The notes under the pieces are model-generated. The model made no database searches, had not been told where the DNA came from, and saw nothing but the letters and a program-made list of their open reading frames with translations. Source: Mycoplana rhizolycopersici (GTDB lineage: Bacteria > Pseudomonadota > Alphaproteobacteria > Rhizobiales > Rhizobiaceae). Taken from it: DNA of 64,000 nt. The stretch is from positions 124,001 through 188,000 of the forward strand of contig NZ_JABXYK010000011.1 in the NCBI RefSeq assembly GCF_013378445.1. The letters run 5' to 3'. Of the stretch, positions 51,262 to 60,758 are shown one piece after another. The first letter of the stretch is position 1. Each line of letters opens with the position of its first letter. The translations under genes and the position numbers were made by a program.

Positions 51262-52364
51262 CACACATCCAGCGTCATGACGACAGGGCAATGGTCGGAG
51301 GCCTTCGGACGGTCCCAGCCAATGCGCGGATAGCGTTCGACGTCCTGCCCCGGCGGAAAGACGGTGCGGTAGGGCTGTCCGCCTCGGATGATCTCCGGGA
51401 CGCGGGCGTGGTTGCGGCCGGCAAGGGTCGGCGACAGCAGAATATAGTCGAGCTGGCAAAGATGCCGCTCCTCGGGTCCCATACTGTGATAGAGCGTCCA
51501 GCGATCGTCCTCCGGTCGCCGCAGCACCGGGTTCTCGACGAAACCGTCCTTCGTCAGCACATCGAGGCAACTCTGATCCTCCACCACCCGGCGGAACGTG
51601 TATCCATTGCGCCGGTCGCCTTCGACCACAAGTTTCTCCTGATAGTCGTTCAGGTCGCCGCAAATCGCGAAGGACTTTTTTGCCCCCCCTCCGATACCGA
51701 ACCGGTTCTCGATGATGCGGCGAACGGCGCGCGCCTCCGCCATGCGCAGCGGCATGGTCGAGGAACGCCCGTCCAAGCCGTCGCGCCCCGGCCCCATCGA
51801 CTTGAAATGCACGACGAAAAGCGTCAGTGGCCGGCCACCAATCCGCAGGTCGAGTTCGAGGCAATCGCGCTTGAACACGCGGTCGCTCGGCTTCAGCGGC
51901 GCGAGCTCCGGCGCGTAGATGCCGAGATCGTCATAGGTCACGGAGGCATGGCTGCGCACGTCGACGCATTCGATCTTCTGACCGTCACGCGTCGTTTCCC
52001 GCATCAGCACGGCGACATCGATGCCGCGCGTGTCGTTGCCCTCGATCAGATAGCGCTGGCGATAGCCGCTGCCGACCATCTTGAACAGGTAGCCGTATTC
52101 GAAGGCCTGCAGCGATTCCATGTTGTCGACTTCCTGCAGGCAGAGGATGTCGGCATCGGCATCGGCGATCGCCAACGCTGATTGCTGGCGCGCGTCGTCG
52201 GCAAGCCCGATCGTGCGCGCCTCCTCCAGACGCTGGAATTCGGCCTCGCTGCGGATACTGAACAGCCGCAGCACCCGATCCTGCCGGGCCTGGTTGCGAA
52301 ATCCGGTGAAATCGAAGCGGGAAAGCAGGTTTTCGACATTGAAGGTGGCAAGACGCAGGGACAT
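51261..52364 (-). CDS. Endonuclease/exonuclease/phosphatase-family protein
   Basis: A 367-residue EEP-fold enzyme. The catalytic metal site is spelled out by LATFNVENLL (Asn), CLQEVDNME (Glu), LFVVHFKSM (His), ICGDLNDYQ (Asp/Asn) and SDHCPVVMTL (Asp-His) at the C-terminus. It may cut DNA or hydrolyse phosphodiesters in lipids or nucleotides; no signal peptide is seen from the ATG at 52364. It is the first gene of a run with Nudix and PhzF genes, and divergent from a secreted protein gene 182 nt away. Confidence 0.88.
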   Translation of the reverse strand: MSLRLATFNVENLLSRFDFTGFRNQARQDRVLRLFSIRSEAEFQRLEEARTIGLADDARQQSALAIADADADILCLQEVDNMESLQAFEYGYLFKMVGSGYRQRYLIEGNDTRGIDVAVLMRETTRDGQKIECVDVRSHASVTYDDLGIYAPELAPLKPSDRVFKRDCLELDLRIGGRPLTLFVVHFKSMGPGRDGLDGRSSTMPLRMAEARAVRRIIENRFGIGGGAKKSFAICGDLNDYQEKLVVEGDRRNGYTFRRVVEDQSCLDVLTKDGFVENPVLRRPEDDRWTLYHSMGPEERHLCQLDYILLSPTLAGRNHARVPEIIRGGQPYRTVFPPGQDVERYPRIGWDRPKASDHCPVVMTLDV

Positions 52365-52546
52365 GGGAAAATACCGTTGAAACGGCGCGGAGTTTACCCG
52401 CAGACGCCACGAAGGGAAGCGCATTTCTCCCCAGCATGCGCGATTGCGGCGCACGGCCGCCTCGCTGCCGGGAAATGACGGCTTGTCTGTCGGCAACGCA
52501 GGCTCCATGATCGCGGCGAAAGAGCAGAATCGGTCGGGAGGACCGA

Positions 52547-54157
52547 ATGAGGGCTTGGACCATGACGGCGAGCGCTCTTGCGGCCGGGCTCTGCATTGCC
52601 CTGTTCGCCGCTGCAGCCAATGCCGCCGAAAGCTCCTATATCGCCGACGCAGGGGAAGCCTCGCGGGCGGTGGACGAAATCATCGCGCAGACCGGGCGAA
52701 GCCCCCGCCTGCAAGCGATAGAGCTGACCGACCGGCGTATCACTGTCGATCTGCAGGGCAAGCGCAGCGCCGACATCGACGAATGGCAGATCGGTCGCGT
52801 CACGCGCCTTTTCATGGAATTCGAGACGACGGTCGGCCCCCGCGCTTCCACCTCACCCGGGCTGGTAAACGATGTCGAAAGCGGCTTCTTCGATCGCAAG
52901 GCGATCGATCTCGACATCGTTCCGGACATCGCCGCCCGTGCGGTCGCCTATGCCGATCTGGACGACGAGGCCCATGTCCAGTCGATCGAGATTTCGCGCG
53001 ACGTGACGATCCTGCCCCAGCCCGCCTACGGCGATGTCCGCTGGTCGATCTATGTCACCTCCGGTCGAGAAAGCGCCACGATCCGCGCCGACGCCGCCGG
53101 CAAAATCACCGGCGGCGATCTCGCCAACACCAACCGCGCCCGCAACATGGACCTGCTTGCCGATGCGAACTGGCCGCAGAAGCAGGCGATGGATGCGCTC
53201 ATGGCGGCGATCGGCGGCGACAGGCGGCTGCGCGACCTGACCGTTCGCCCGCGCGCGCTATCGGTCGCCGCCGACCATCCGACCGTTGCCGGCCGGAAGG
53301 AGGACTACAGCTGGACGATTTCCGGCGTCACCCGCTCGCCGCTGCTGTCCCCCCTCGTTCACGGAGCCAGCGCCGAAGAACTGTTTTCGCTGAGCGACGT
53401 CGACCTGTCCTCGCTGGCAAAGATCCGCAACATCGCGCGGCGGGAGTGGGGCAACGACCAGGCTCGCCTCGAATACATGACGCTGAAGCGGGTTGCCGAA
53501 CTGCCAGGTGGTCCGGAGATGCGCTGGATCGTCTATTTCAACGATCTCGACGCCGAAGGCGGCATCGCCGCTTCCGCCGGCAGCATAGAGATCACTCCTG
53601 ACGGCGAGGTCCGCAAGGTCAACCGGCCGCCTTCGCACGCGTCCGAGGCCGACTGGCTGGATCCCGGGATGGTCGCAGCCACGTTCGAGCGCCTTTCCCA
53701 GGAATTCGGAACGGGTGCGCGCTTCGCGGAGATCGCCTTCGACAGGGAGAAGGCGCGCATCCTTGCGGAGGATCCCGACAGGGAAGAAGCGATGGCCGAA
53801 TTCGTCGCCGGCCCCGCGCAGATGAGCCGCTCCGACAGGCTGATGCCCTGGGACGCGGAGTTCCGTGCCGAACGCCTGTTCCCGCTCGACGCTCTTGGTG
53901 CCTTCACCCGATCGGAGAAACTGGCCGGATTCAAGAAGCGCGCCTATGCGCTGCTCGGCATCGACGAGAAGTCCATGCCGCTGTCGCGCTATACCTTCGC
54001 CATCGGCCAGACGATGGGGCCTGACGGCAGTTTCAGGGTGTCCTCGCCGGACGGCAGGCCGACGCTGGAAGTGCGTGTCGAAAGCGCAGATGGCCAGAAG
54101 ATCGGCCGCGTCACCTTTGCTTCCGACGGCAGGGAGATTGACGTCGCAGCACCCTGA
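52547..54157 (+). CDS. Large secreted protein with internal repeats, unknown function
   Basis: A 536-residue exported protein (signal peptide MRAWTMTASALAAGLCIALFAAAANA). The mature part appears to repeat a module: a helix, then a motif like RL-x-x-I/L followed by strands. Examples are AVDEIIAQTGRSPRLQAIEL (about 40-60), AMDALMAAIGGDRRLRDLTV (about 215-235) and a weaker TFERLSQEFGTGARFAEIAF near 390. A second kind of unit, RWSIYV or RWIVYF leading to DAAGKI or TPDGEV, also recurs. The strand-DG-strand pattern resembles PepSY or BamE-like folds. No catalytic motif or family is recognised. Confidence 0.75.
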   Translation: MRAWTMTASALAAGLCIALFAAAANAAESSYIADAGEASRAVDEIIAQTGRSPRLQAIELTDRRITVDLQGKRSADIDEWQIGRVTRLFMEFETTVGPRASTSPGLVNDVESGFFDRKAIDLDIVPDIAARAVAYADLDDEAHVQSIEISRDVTILPQPAYGDVRWSIYVTSGRESATIRADAAGKITGGDLANTNRARNMDLLADANWPQKQAMDALMAAIGGDRRLRDLTVRPRALSVAADHPTVAGRKEDYSWTISGVTRSPLLSPLVHGASAEELFSLSDVDLSSLAKIRNIARREWGNDQARLEYMTLKRVAELPGGPEMRWIVYFNDLDAEGGIAASAGSIEITPDGEVRKVNRPPSHASEADWLDPGMVAATFERLSQEFGTGARFAEIAFDREKARILAEDPDREEAMAEFVAGPAQMSRSDRLMPWDAEFRAERLFPLDALGAFTRSEKLAGFKKRAYALLGIDEKSMPLSRYTFAIGQTMGPDGSFRVSSPDGRPTLEVRVESADGQKIGRVTFASDGREIDVAAP

Positions 54158-54200
54158 TCCGCGCGCAGATCGTTGCGCGCGGAAGTGACCTGCATGCGGA

Positions 54201-55424
54201 TCAGGCCGCCATTTCCTCACGGATCAGCGCGCCGAGACGGGAGATGCCCTCGTCGATCATCTTTTCGTCCGCGCAGGAGAACGAGATGCGGAAAGTATTG
54301 GCGCCGCTGCCGTCGGCATGGAACGCCTTGCCCGGCACGAACGCCACCTTCTTCCTCTCGATCGCCTTGGCCAGCAGATCGGCGCCGTCGAAGCCTTCCG
54401 GCAGCGTTACCCAGATGAACATGCCGCCTTCCGGCCGCGTCCAGCGAACGCCTTCGGGCATGTATTTGCCGAGCGCCTCGAGCATGGCGTCGCGACGCTT
54501 GCTATAGGCGGCCTTGATCTTCTTTACCTGCGCCTCGAAGCCACGTTCGGCGACCAGCGCGATGGCCATCTGGTTGATCGTCGAGGAATGCAGGTCGGCC
54601 GCCTGCTTCATCAGGACGAGTTTGCGGATGATGTCGGCGTTGGCGACGATGAAACCGACGCGAAGACCCGGCGCCAACGTCTTGGAAAAACTGCCGCAAT
54701 AGATCGTGCGGGTAGCGTTGATGTTCCCGCCCTTGCGCGCCAGTTCCAGCGCCAGGATCGGCGGAACGGCCTCTCCATCGTAGCGCAGCGACTGATAGGC
54801 GGCGTCTTCGATGACGGCGACGTCAAGCTCTTCGGCCAGATCGAGCAGTTTCTCGCGGCCGGCGCGGTCGACGGTTTCCCCGGTCGGATTGGAGAAATCG
54901 GCAGACAGATAGGCGAACTTTACCCTGCCGCCCGCTTCCTGCGCCACCGTGCGATAAGAGTCCGGCGTCCGGTTGCCGTTCAGCGTCAGCTGGTCGTAGG
55001 CCGGCTCGTAGGCGTTGAAGGCCTGCAGCGCGCCGAGATAGGTGGGCCAGGTCACGAGCGCGGTGTCGCCTGGCGACAAGAACAGCTTGCCGAGATAATC
55101 GAGCCCCTGCTGGGAGCCGGAAACGATGAACACGTTGTCCGCCGTGCAGCCGATGCCGAGCTTGCCCATTTCGCCGGCAAGCCATTCGCGCAACGGCTTG
55201 TAGCCTTCGCTGACGGAATATTGCAGGGCCGCGTTCACAGCGCTGCCGGAGAAGATATCGGCATAGGCCGTCTTGAATTCCTGGTCCGGAAACAGGGCCG
55301 GATCCGGAATGCCGCCGGCGAACGAGATGATGTCGGGTCTGTCGAGCAGCTTCAGCAGTTCACGGATTTCCGACGCCTTCATCCGGGATGAACGCGTGGC
55401 AAAGATATCTTCCCAATTCAGCAT
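54201..55424 (-). CDS. PLP-dependent aminotransferase, class I/II (LysN/MocR-domain-like)
   Basis: A 407-residue fold-I aminotransferase. The start MLNWEDIFATRSSRMKASEIRELLKLL, IISFAGGIPDPALFP and YSVSEGYKPLREWLA are typical of 2-aminoadipate transaminase-like enzymes. The cofactor lysine is in YCGSFSKTLAPGLRVGF, and the PLP ring contacts fit SADFSNPTGET and EDAAYQSLRYDG. It probably transfers an amino group from an aromatic, branched or 2-aminoadipate-type amino acid to 2-oxoglutarate. A link to lhgO through lysine breakdown is possible but the genes are 20 kb apart. The gene stands alone, with its promoter in the 154-nt upstream gap. Confidence 0.88.
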   Translation of the reverse strand: MLNWEDIFATRSSRMKASEIRELLKLLDRPDIISFAGGIPDPALFPDQEFKTAYADIFSGSAVNAALQYSVSEGYKPLREWLAGEMGKLGIGCTADNVFIVSGSQQGLDYLGKLFLSPGDTALVTWPTYLGALQAFNAYEPAYDQLTLNGNRTPDSYRTVAQEAGGRVKFAYLSADFSNPTGETVDRAGREKLLDLAEELDVAVIEDAAYQSLRYDGEAVPPILALELARKGGNINATRTIYCGSFSKTLAPGLRVGFIVANADIIRKLVLMKQAADLHSSTINQMAIALVAERGFEAQVKKIKAAYSKRRDAMLEALGKYMPEGVRWTRPEGGMFIWVTLPEGFDGADLLAKAIERKKVAFVPGKAFHADGSGANTFRISFSCADEKMIDEGISRLGALIREEMAA

Positions 55425-55578
55425 GGGGGTTTCCTCGGAATTTTTTAATGCGGGAGAGGACCATAGCGGCCACATTAAGTCAATAATACTGACCTATCTT
55501 CCGGCACTCCCCGGGCAGGCCGTATCACCGCTGCCGGGTTGCAGCAAGGCTTGTCTTTCCTGTGGCCGTTGGCGGCGT

Positions 55579-58149
55579 TCAGGCCCGGCTGGCGACCGGA
55601 CCGGCAGGGCTGCCATCGGCGCCCATATCGACCGCGCCGTTCCTCCAGCTTTCGGAACGCACGAAGTCGATGATCTCGGCCGCCGGCATCGGCCGGGCGA
55701 GCGCAAAGCCCTGCAGCGCGTCGCAGCCCATGTCACGCAGGACCTCGACATGTGCAGCCGTCTCCACGCCCTCCGCCGTTACCGTTATGTCGAGCGACCG
55801 GCCGATCTCGATGATGGTGCTGACCAGCCGACGCTGCGCCGCCGAACGGACGATCGGACGGATGAGCTGGCGATCGATCTTCAGCCGCCGCGGCAGCAGC
55901 TTCGTCAGGCTGACGATGGAGGCATGCCCCGTGCCGAAGTCGTCAACCTCGATCTCGATGCCGAGCCTGCGGATCTCCGCAAGGTTGTCGAGGATCTTGG
56001 GATCGCAGTCATCGAGGAAGATTGATTCTAGGAGCTCGAACGACAAGCGCCCCTTTTGCAGCGGCATGGCGCGTAGCGACGCGCAAAGGTCCGGATCCTG
56101 CAGGCGCCTGGACGAAACGTTCACCGACAGCTTCGGAATGACCACGCCCTGCAGTTCCCAGGCGGCCAGATCGAAGATCGCCCGCTCCAGGATCTGCCGG
56201 TCGATCGCAGCCACCGCATTGATGTCCTCGGCGATCGCCAGGAACTCGTTCGGCGCGAGAATGCCGCGCTCGGGGTGATCCCAGCGCGCCAGCGTTTCCA
56301 CGCCGACGATATCGAGCGTCCGGGCGCAGAATTGCGGCTGGTAATAGGGCAGGAACCGCCGGCGCTCGAGGCCTGCCATGATTTCGTCGCCCGTCTTCCT
56401 GCTGACGATGATCTGCGCCTGGAAATCGCTGGTAAAGAACTCGTGGCGCCCGCGGCCGCGGTTCTTGGCGCGATAGAGCGCCAGGTCGGCATTGATCAGC
56501 AATTGCCGTCCGTCGATCGAACTGCCCACCGCGCTCGCAATGCCGATGCTTGCGCCGAAGCGGCAGACATGCCCCTCGAACAGCACCGGCGCGCGCATGG
56601 CCGTGACGATCCGCTCGGCGAGCTCGTCCAGCTTGCGCTTTTCGGTGCCGCAGGCAAGGAAGACGAATTCATCGCCGCCGATCCGGGCGACGAAGTCTTC
56701 CGGCCCCATATGCGCCCGCAGCACCGCCGCAGCGCGGTTCAGCATCGCATCCCCGGCCGTATGGCCCAGGGTGTCGTTGATCTCCTTGAATCGATCGAGA
56801 TCGATGTGGAGGATCGAAAGACGCGTGCCGTCCCGTCCGGCCCGTTGCGCCCGTTCCTCCAGCGTTGCGTCGAGATAGCGGCGGTTCGGCAGTTGGGTGA
56901 GGTGGTCGTGCAGAGCGTTGTGCTCCAGCCGTCCGCGCGCCTCCTCCAGGGCCGCGCTGCGCGCCTCCGCCAGTTCTTTAGCATGCTTCAGCTCCAGCTG
57001 GAGCTGGATGTCCTCGGTTACGTCCCAATTGGCGCCGACGAGCCATTTCACCCCGTCGCTGTCGATGAACAGGGCGCCACGTGAACGCAGATAGCGGATC
57101 TCGCCCGCCCCGCGAACGATCCGGAAGGCATTGCTGTATTCGCTTCCCTCCAGTATCGCCCGCTTGACCGCTGCCGCCGCCTGCGCCCGGTCTTCCGGGT
57201 GGATGGCGTTTTCCCAGTCCAGCGGCCGAACCCGGCCCGCGCCCTTGCCATAAATGTGCCGCAGCCGATCATCCCAGGTCAGCGTGCGGGCCTTGAGATT
57301 CGCCTCGAAGACGCCGATGCGGGAAATATCGAGCGCAAGCTCCAGACGGCGGGAAAGCTGCTCCAGCAATTCCTCGGCCTTGCGGCGCTCTGTAACATCC
57401 GTATCTGTTCCCGCGATGCGCGACGGCTTGCCGTCCGGACCGTAGGCGACGACAGCTCCGCGGCTTTCTATCCAGATCCAGTGCCCGTCGCGATGGCGTT
57501 CGCGGTAGCAGAAGACGTTGAAAGCGGCTTCTGCCGATTCCTGCCGCGCGATTTCGCGAAGCACGTGCTCCCGATCGTCAGGATGAACCGCCTCGATCCA
57601 GTTCTCCAGACGGCCATCCACCTCCGCATCCGGCGCCAGTCCGCGGATGGCCTTCCATTGCCGGGAATAGAACAGGTCGCCCTTTGCGAAATCGTGGTCC
57701 CACACCCCCTGCCCGGCGCTCTCAAGCGCGCTGTTCCAGCGGCTCTCGCGATCGGCCAGCTCCAATTCGCGCCGCTTCTGTGCGTCGATATCGACGACCT
57801 GAAGCACGATCTGCCGACCGTCGCGGCGCTCGCTTGCAAAGATCGAAACCAGACACCAGATCCTGTCGCCGCCGGGCCTTCGCAACAAAAGCTCCAGCGC
57901 GTCCGTCGCCGTATCGCCGACAAGGGCGGCAGACAGGTGGCTGACGAAAGCGCCGTCATCCGCGATCCTGTCAAGCGCCGGCAGGTCAGCGAGCTCATTG
58001 ACGCCGAAAATGCGCAAGAGCGCGGGATTTGCAGACACGAAGCTGAGCGTATCGTCGGCTATTCCCATGCCGAACGGCGATCGCCGACAAACCGGATCCA
58101 CCAGTTCGCCCGCTGGCGAATTCGTCTCCGGATCTTGGAATGCACTCAT
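55579..58149 (-). CDS. PAS-GGDEF-EAL cyclic-di-GMP signalling protein
   Basis: An 856-residue cytoplasmic protein: three PAS/PAC modules (about 20-130, 135-265, 275-400), a GGDEF domain (about 425-580) with intact GGDEF in ARIGGDEF, and an EAL domain (about 590-840). The EAL motif reads ETL in VGVETLARWDHP; the remaining catalytic set (VNVSS, ESIF, VDDFGTG, KIDRQ, QGFALARP) looks intact. It may therefore make or break cyclic-di-GMP, switched by a PAS ligand or redox signal. No RxxD I-site is seen. ATG 58173 is an alternative start eight codons upstream; neither start has a strong ribosome site. Confidence 0.9.
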   Translation of the reverse strand: MSAFQDPETNSPAGELVDPVCRRSPFGMGIADDTLSFVSANPALLRIFGVNELADLPALDRIADDGAFVSHLSAALVGDTATDALELLLRRPGGDRIWCLVSIFASERRDGRQIVLQVVDIDAQKRRELELADRESRWNSALESAGQGVWDHDFAKGDLFYSRQWKAIRGLAPDAEVDGRLENWIEAVHPDDREHVLREIARQESAEAAFNVFCYRERHRDGHWIWIESRGAVVAYGPDGKPSRIAGTDTDVTERRKAEELLEQLSRRLELALDISRIGVFEANLKARTLTWDDRLRHIYGKGAGRVRPLDWENAIHPEDRAQAAAAVKRAILEGSEYSNAFRIVRGAGEIRYLRSRGALFIDSDGVKWLVGANWDVTEDIQLQLELKHAKELAEARSAALEEARGRLEHNALHDHLTQLPNRRYLDATLEERAQRAGRDGTRLSILHIDLDRFKEINDTLGHTAGDAMLNRAAAVLRAHMGPEDFVARIGGDEFVFLACGTEKRKLDELAERIVTAMRAPVLFEGHVCRFGASIGIASAVGSSIDGRQLLINADLALYRAKNRGRGRHEFFTSDFQAQIIVSRKTGDEIMAGLERRRFLPYYQPQFCARTLDIVGVETLARWDHPERGILAPNEFLAIAEDINAVAAIDRQILERAIFDLAAWELQGVVIPKLSVNVSSRRLQDPDLCASLRAMPLQKGRLSFELLESIFLDDCDPKILDNLAEIRRLGIEIEVDDFGTGHASIVSLTKLLPRRLKIDRQLIRPIVRSAAQRRLVSTIIEIGRSLDITVTAEGVETAAHVEVLRDMGCDALQGFALARPMPAAEIIDFVRSESWRNGAVDMGADGSPAGPVASRA

Positions 58150-58173
58150 ACGCGCGCGCCCGTTCGCAACCAT

Positions 58174-58452
58174 AGGATTGCGAGCATCTGCGCATACCGT
58201 GAAATTCCGATTAATGACGCAGCTTATGCGCGCGGAAACGCTTGACGTTTGTCAGGGAGAAATGGAAACCGGCTTCCCGAAAAGACAAACGACGAAATGA
58301 AACCTCGGAGTCCGTCTGCTTTATCAGGAATAAGGGAGACTCTGGGAAACTTCCGGAATTGTAGCAAATGCCACCAACCGCTTCCGGCCCGAAGCGGACC
58401 AAATCGGCGGCGCTTCTCTAATCGGCGGGCGCTTACGGTCCGCTGTTTTCTT
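58174..58452. other. Intergenic region, relatively AT-rich, no gene seen
   Basis: The gap between the PAS-GGDEF-EAL start and the 35-residue gene is less GC-rich than its surroundings and shows no convincing frame on either strand. Promoter elements for the large minus-strand gene are expected here. Confidence 0.5.
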
Positions 58453-58560
58453 TTATTTCTTCTTCTCTTGATCGTGATGCCACTTGATGGCGAAGAACAT
58501 GCCCGTGCCTAATACGAGAATTTTGAACGGAAAGAAGACTATAGGGAACCAATCCCACAT
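58453..58560 (-). CDS. 35-residue membrane protein
   Basis: A minus-strand gene: MWDWFPIVFFPFKILVLG, then TGMFFAIKWHHDQEKKK, stop TAA. A single hydrophobic helix (about 4-26) is rich in Phe, with a short His/Asp/Lys tail on what should be the cytoplasmic side. GGAAG lies 8 nt upstream of the ATG. The composition is protein-like and the reading frame is fixed by a good ribosome site. No family recognised; similar micro-proteins attach to larger membrane complexes. Confidence 0.55.
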   Translation of the reverse strand: MWDWFPIVFFPFKILVLGTGMFFAIKWHHDQEKKK

Positions 58561-58843
58561 TTTGGATACTTCCAGGCTGCGACTTGACACTATCTATCGT
58601 GAGGAGAACTACCTCAAGATTGCTGCATACAACATCAGCCATATTGACGCAGATGAGATCATAACGTTCCCATTACACGGCACAGGTGGGCTTGTCCCCC
58701 ATGTTTCCGGACAGGTTGTTTAATCTAACAAGCTGGTAACCGCTTCTGGCGCATTCCGGACGAATGCTGATGGCCGTAGTTGGCGTAAAGCGGCCAACGC
58801 CGCATCGTTGTCGGTTGGCGGCATTTGCTACCTAGTTTGACAT

Positions 58844-59398
58844 TCAGGCCTTAAGGCGGCTGAGGAACTGCGCGAACACCATCCCGCCTTCGGGCCAGGG
58901 GCCGTGGCCGGACTCCGCGTTCAGATGGCCGGAATCGCCGGCGTCGACGAGGAAAGAGCCCCAGGCGTTGGCAACATCGTCTGCATGATCATAGCTGCCG
59001 AACGGGTCGTTGCGGCTTGCCACCAACAGGGAGGGGAACGGTAGCGGATCGCGCGGATAAGGACCGAACGTCATCAGGTGCTTCGGCCGGATGGACGGAT
59101 TTGCCACGTCCGGCGGCGCGACGAGAAACGCACCGGCCACCTTGCTGCCGAGATGCGGGACCGCGTGGATCGCCGCCGCAACGCCCAGAGAATGGGCCAC
59201 CAGCACCACGGGCTTCGTCGCCGCCTCGACCTCTTCGACCACCCGCGCAACCCAGTCCTCGCGCACGGGCTTTGCCCATTCCGCCTGCTCGACGCGGCGC
59301 GCGGTCGACAACTTGGCCTGCCAGCGGCTTTGCCAATGCTCCGGGCCGGAATTCGTGTAGCCCGGAATGATCAGGATCTCTGCGTCAGATACTTTCAT
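58844..59398 (-). CDS. RBBP9/YdeN-type alpha/beta hydrolase
   Basis: A 184-residue serine hydrolase of the RBBP9 family. The start ILIIPGYTNSGPEHWQSRW is the family signature, VLVAHSLGVAAAIHAV holds the nucleophile Ser, SRNDPFGSYDHA the Asp and AGDSGHLNAESGHGPWPEG the His. Substrates of bacterial members are unknown (small esters or peptides). The ATG at 59398 fits the family start; a longer in-frame start at 59434 exists. It is divergent from the second DUF2189 gene. Confidence 0.87.
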   Translation of the reverse strand: MKVSDAEILIIPGYTNSGPEHWQSRWQAKLSTARRVEQAEWAKPVREDWVARVVEEVEAATKPVVLVAHSLGVAAAIHAVPHLGSKVAGAFLVAPPDVANPSIRPKHLMTFGPYPRDPLPFPSLLVASRNDPFGSYDHADDVANAWGSFLVDAGDSGHLNAESGHGPWPEGGMVFAQFLSRLKA

Positions 59399-59568
59399 GG
59401 CTGGCGATGTGCGATCGCTGCGCCCCCATGTCAAGGGCGAACCTCAAGAAGCAGGACAATCCGGAACAGGAATGCTATTGTCGGAGGACCATTGAGGGAC
59501 CACCGTGCGGTGGCTCGAGGCCGTGCCCACGGTGACCCTGCGGTTCGAACCGGCAAGGAGGACTGAGC

Positions 59569-60369
59569 ATGGCCACATTTCACGTGATGTCGGACGCGCA
59601 GCACAAGGTCGCCCATCCACAGGTGCGCAAAATTACCGTGGGCGAAGTCTGGGACGCCTTTCTCCTGGGCATCGACGACTTCCGGGAGCAGCCCTCGCAT
59701 TACGCCTTTCTCTGCCTGCTCTTTCCGCTGTCCGGCGTCATCTTGATGATCTGGAGCTCCGGCGCCAATCTGATGCCGATCATGTTCCCGCTGACCGCAG
59801 GCTTCGCGCTGCTCGGCCCGCTGCTTGCACTCGGCCTCTATGAAATCAGCCGGCGCCGCGAAGCCGGACTGGACACCTCCTGGTATCATGCCTTCGAGAT
59901 CCGCCGTTCGCCCGCCCTGCCCGCAATCCTTGCCGTCGGCGCGATGCTGGTGGTGCTGTTCGTCACCTGGATACTCGCTGCCGATCGGCTCTATACAAGC
60001 CTGTTCGGTACCGAGCAGCCCCAGTCCCTTTCCATTTTCCTGTCACAGGTGTTCGGGACAGCCGCGGGCTGGCGGATGATCATTCTCGGCCACCTGATCG
60101 GCTTCTGCTTCGCCGCCGTGGTGCTGGCAACGACCGTTATCGCGTTTCCGCTTCTGCTCGACCGGGATGTCGGCGCAGTGGCCGCCGTCGAGACGTCGCT
60201 GCGCGCCACGATGATGAACCCGATTCCGGTCGCCTTCTGGGGCTTCATCGTCGCCGCCTGCCTGATGATCGGCTCGATACCCATCTTCGCCGGCCTTGCA
60301 GTGATGATGCCGATCCTCGGCCACGCCACGTGGCATCTCTACCGCAAGCTGATCGTCGCCGAGAAATGA
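59569..60369 (+). CDS. DUF2189 integral membrane protein, second copy
   Basis: A 266-residue membrane protein with about six helices and the DUF2189 layout seen in the cco operon copy: ITVGEVWDAFLLGIDDFREQPSHYAFL, TAGFALLGPLLALGLYEISRRREAG, TVIAFPLLLDRDVGAVAAVETS and the ending MPILGHATWHLYRKL. Compared with the 18855-19643 copy it has a longer N-terminus and a different loop set, so the two are diverged paralogues. No oxidase gene adjoins it here. Function is unknown. A stem-loop follows the stop. Confidence 0.87.
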   Translation: MATFHVMSDAQHKVAHPQVRKITVGEVWDAFLLGIDDFREQPSHYAFLCLLFPLSGVILMIWSSGANLMPIMFPLTAGFALLGPLLALGLYEISRRREAGLDTSWYHAFEIRRSPALPAILAVGAMLVVLFVTWILAADRLYTSLFGTEQPQSLSIFLSQVFGTAAGWRMIILGHLIGFCFAAVVLATTVIAFPLLLDRDVGAVAAVETSLRATMMNPIPVAFWGFIVAACLMIGSIPIFAGLAVMMPILGHATWHLYRKLIVAEK

Positions 60370-60376
60370 TCGATCG

Positions 60377-60407
60377 GGCTCCGCGCACCGCAAGGTCACG
60401 CGGAGCC
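60377..60407 (+). terminator. Stem-loop after the second DUF2189 gene
   Basis: GGCTCCGCG (60377-60385) and CGCGGAGCC (60399-60407) form a perfect 9-bp stem with a 13-nt loop, 7 nt after the stop. No T tract follows. Confidence 0.5.
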
Positions 60408-60656
60408 TCCGGTCCGCCCTTTGGCGATAACCGCTTTGGGTAGCGTCAAGTGGGGATATGGGCCGCAGTTCGCAATCCGATCGTTCAATATGAGACACGG
60501 ACGCGCAGCGTAGCTGGAGGCTACTCCGTGACACGGCGGCGCAACAACGCGACGTGAGCGCTGGGTCAGACGCGGCAACGCAGTGCCGCCCATTTCAGCC
60601 AATACGCTTCCTGCAGCGTCAGCGACGCCGCGGAAAAGCATCGCAACATTCCGCCT

Positions 60657-60758
60657 TCAGGCTTTCCTCTCGCCCCAAAGGCTTGCCAGGATCAATGCGG
60701 CGATCGCTCCCAGGATCAAAACGTCGAACCAGGCGAAATGATATATGAACGTTGCCAT
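60657..60758 (-). CDS. 33-residue membrane protein
   Basis: A minus-strand gene: MATFIYHFAWFDVLILGAIAAL, then ILASLWGERKA, stop TGA. One transmembrane helix (about 10-27) with a positively charged C-terminus. GGGAGG lies 8 nt upstream of the ATG, one of the best ribosome sites in the window, which strongly favours translation. It is like other bacterial micro-proteins that sit in larger membrane complexes; the partner is unknown. Confidence 0.6.
   Translation of the reverse strand: MATFIYHFAWFDVLILGAIAALILASLWGERKA

Noticed and set aside
58484-58723. Plus-strand frame of 79 codons
   Set aside because: It lies opposite the 35-residue minus-strand gene, has no good ribosome site, and its composition is not protein-like.
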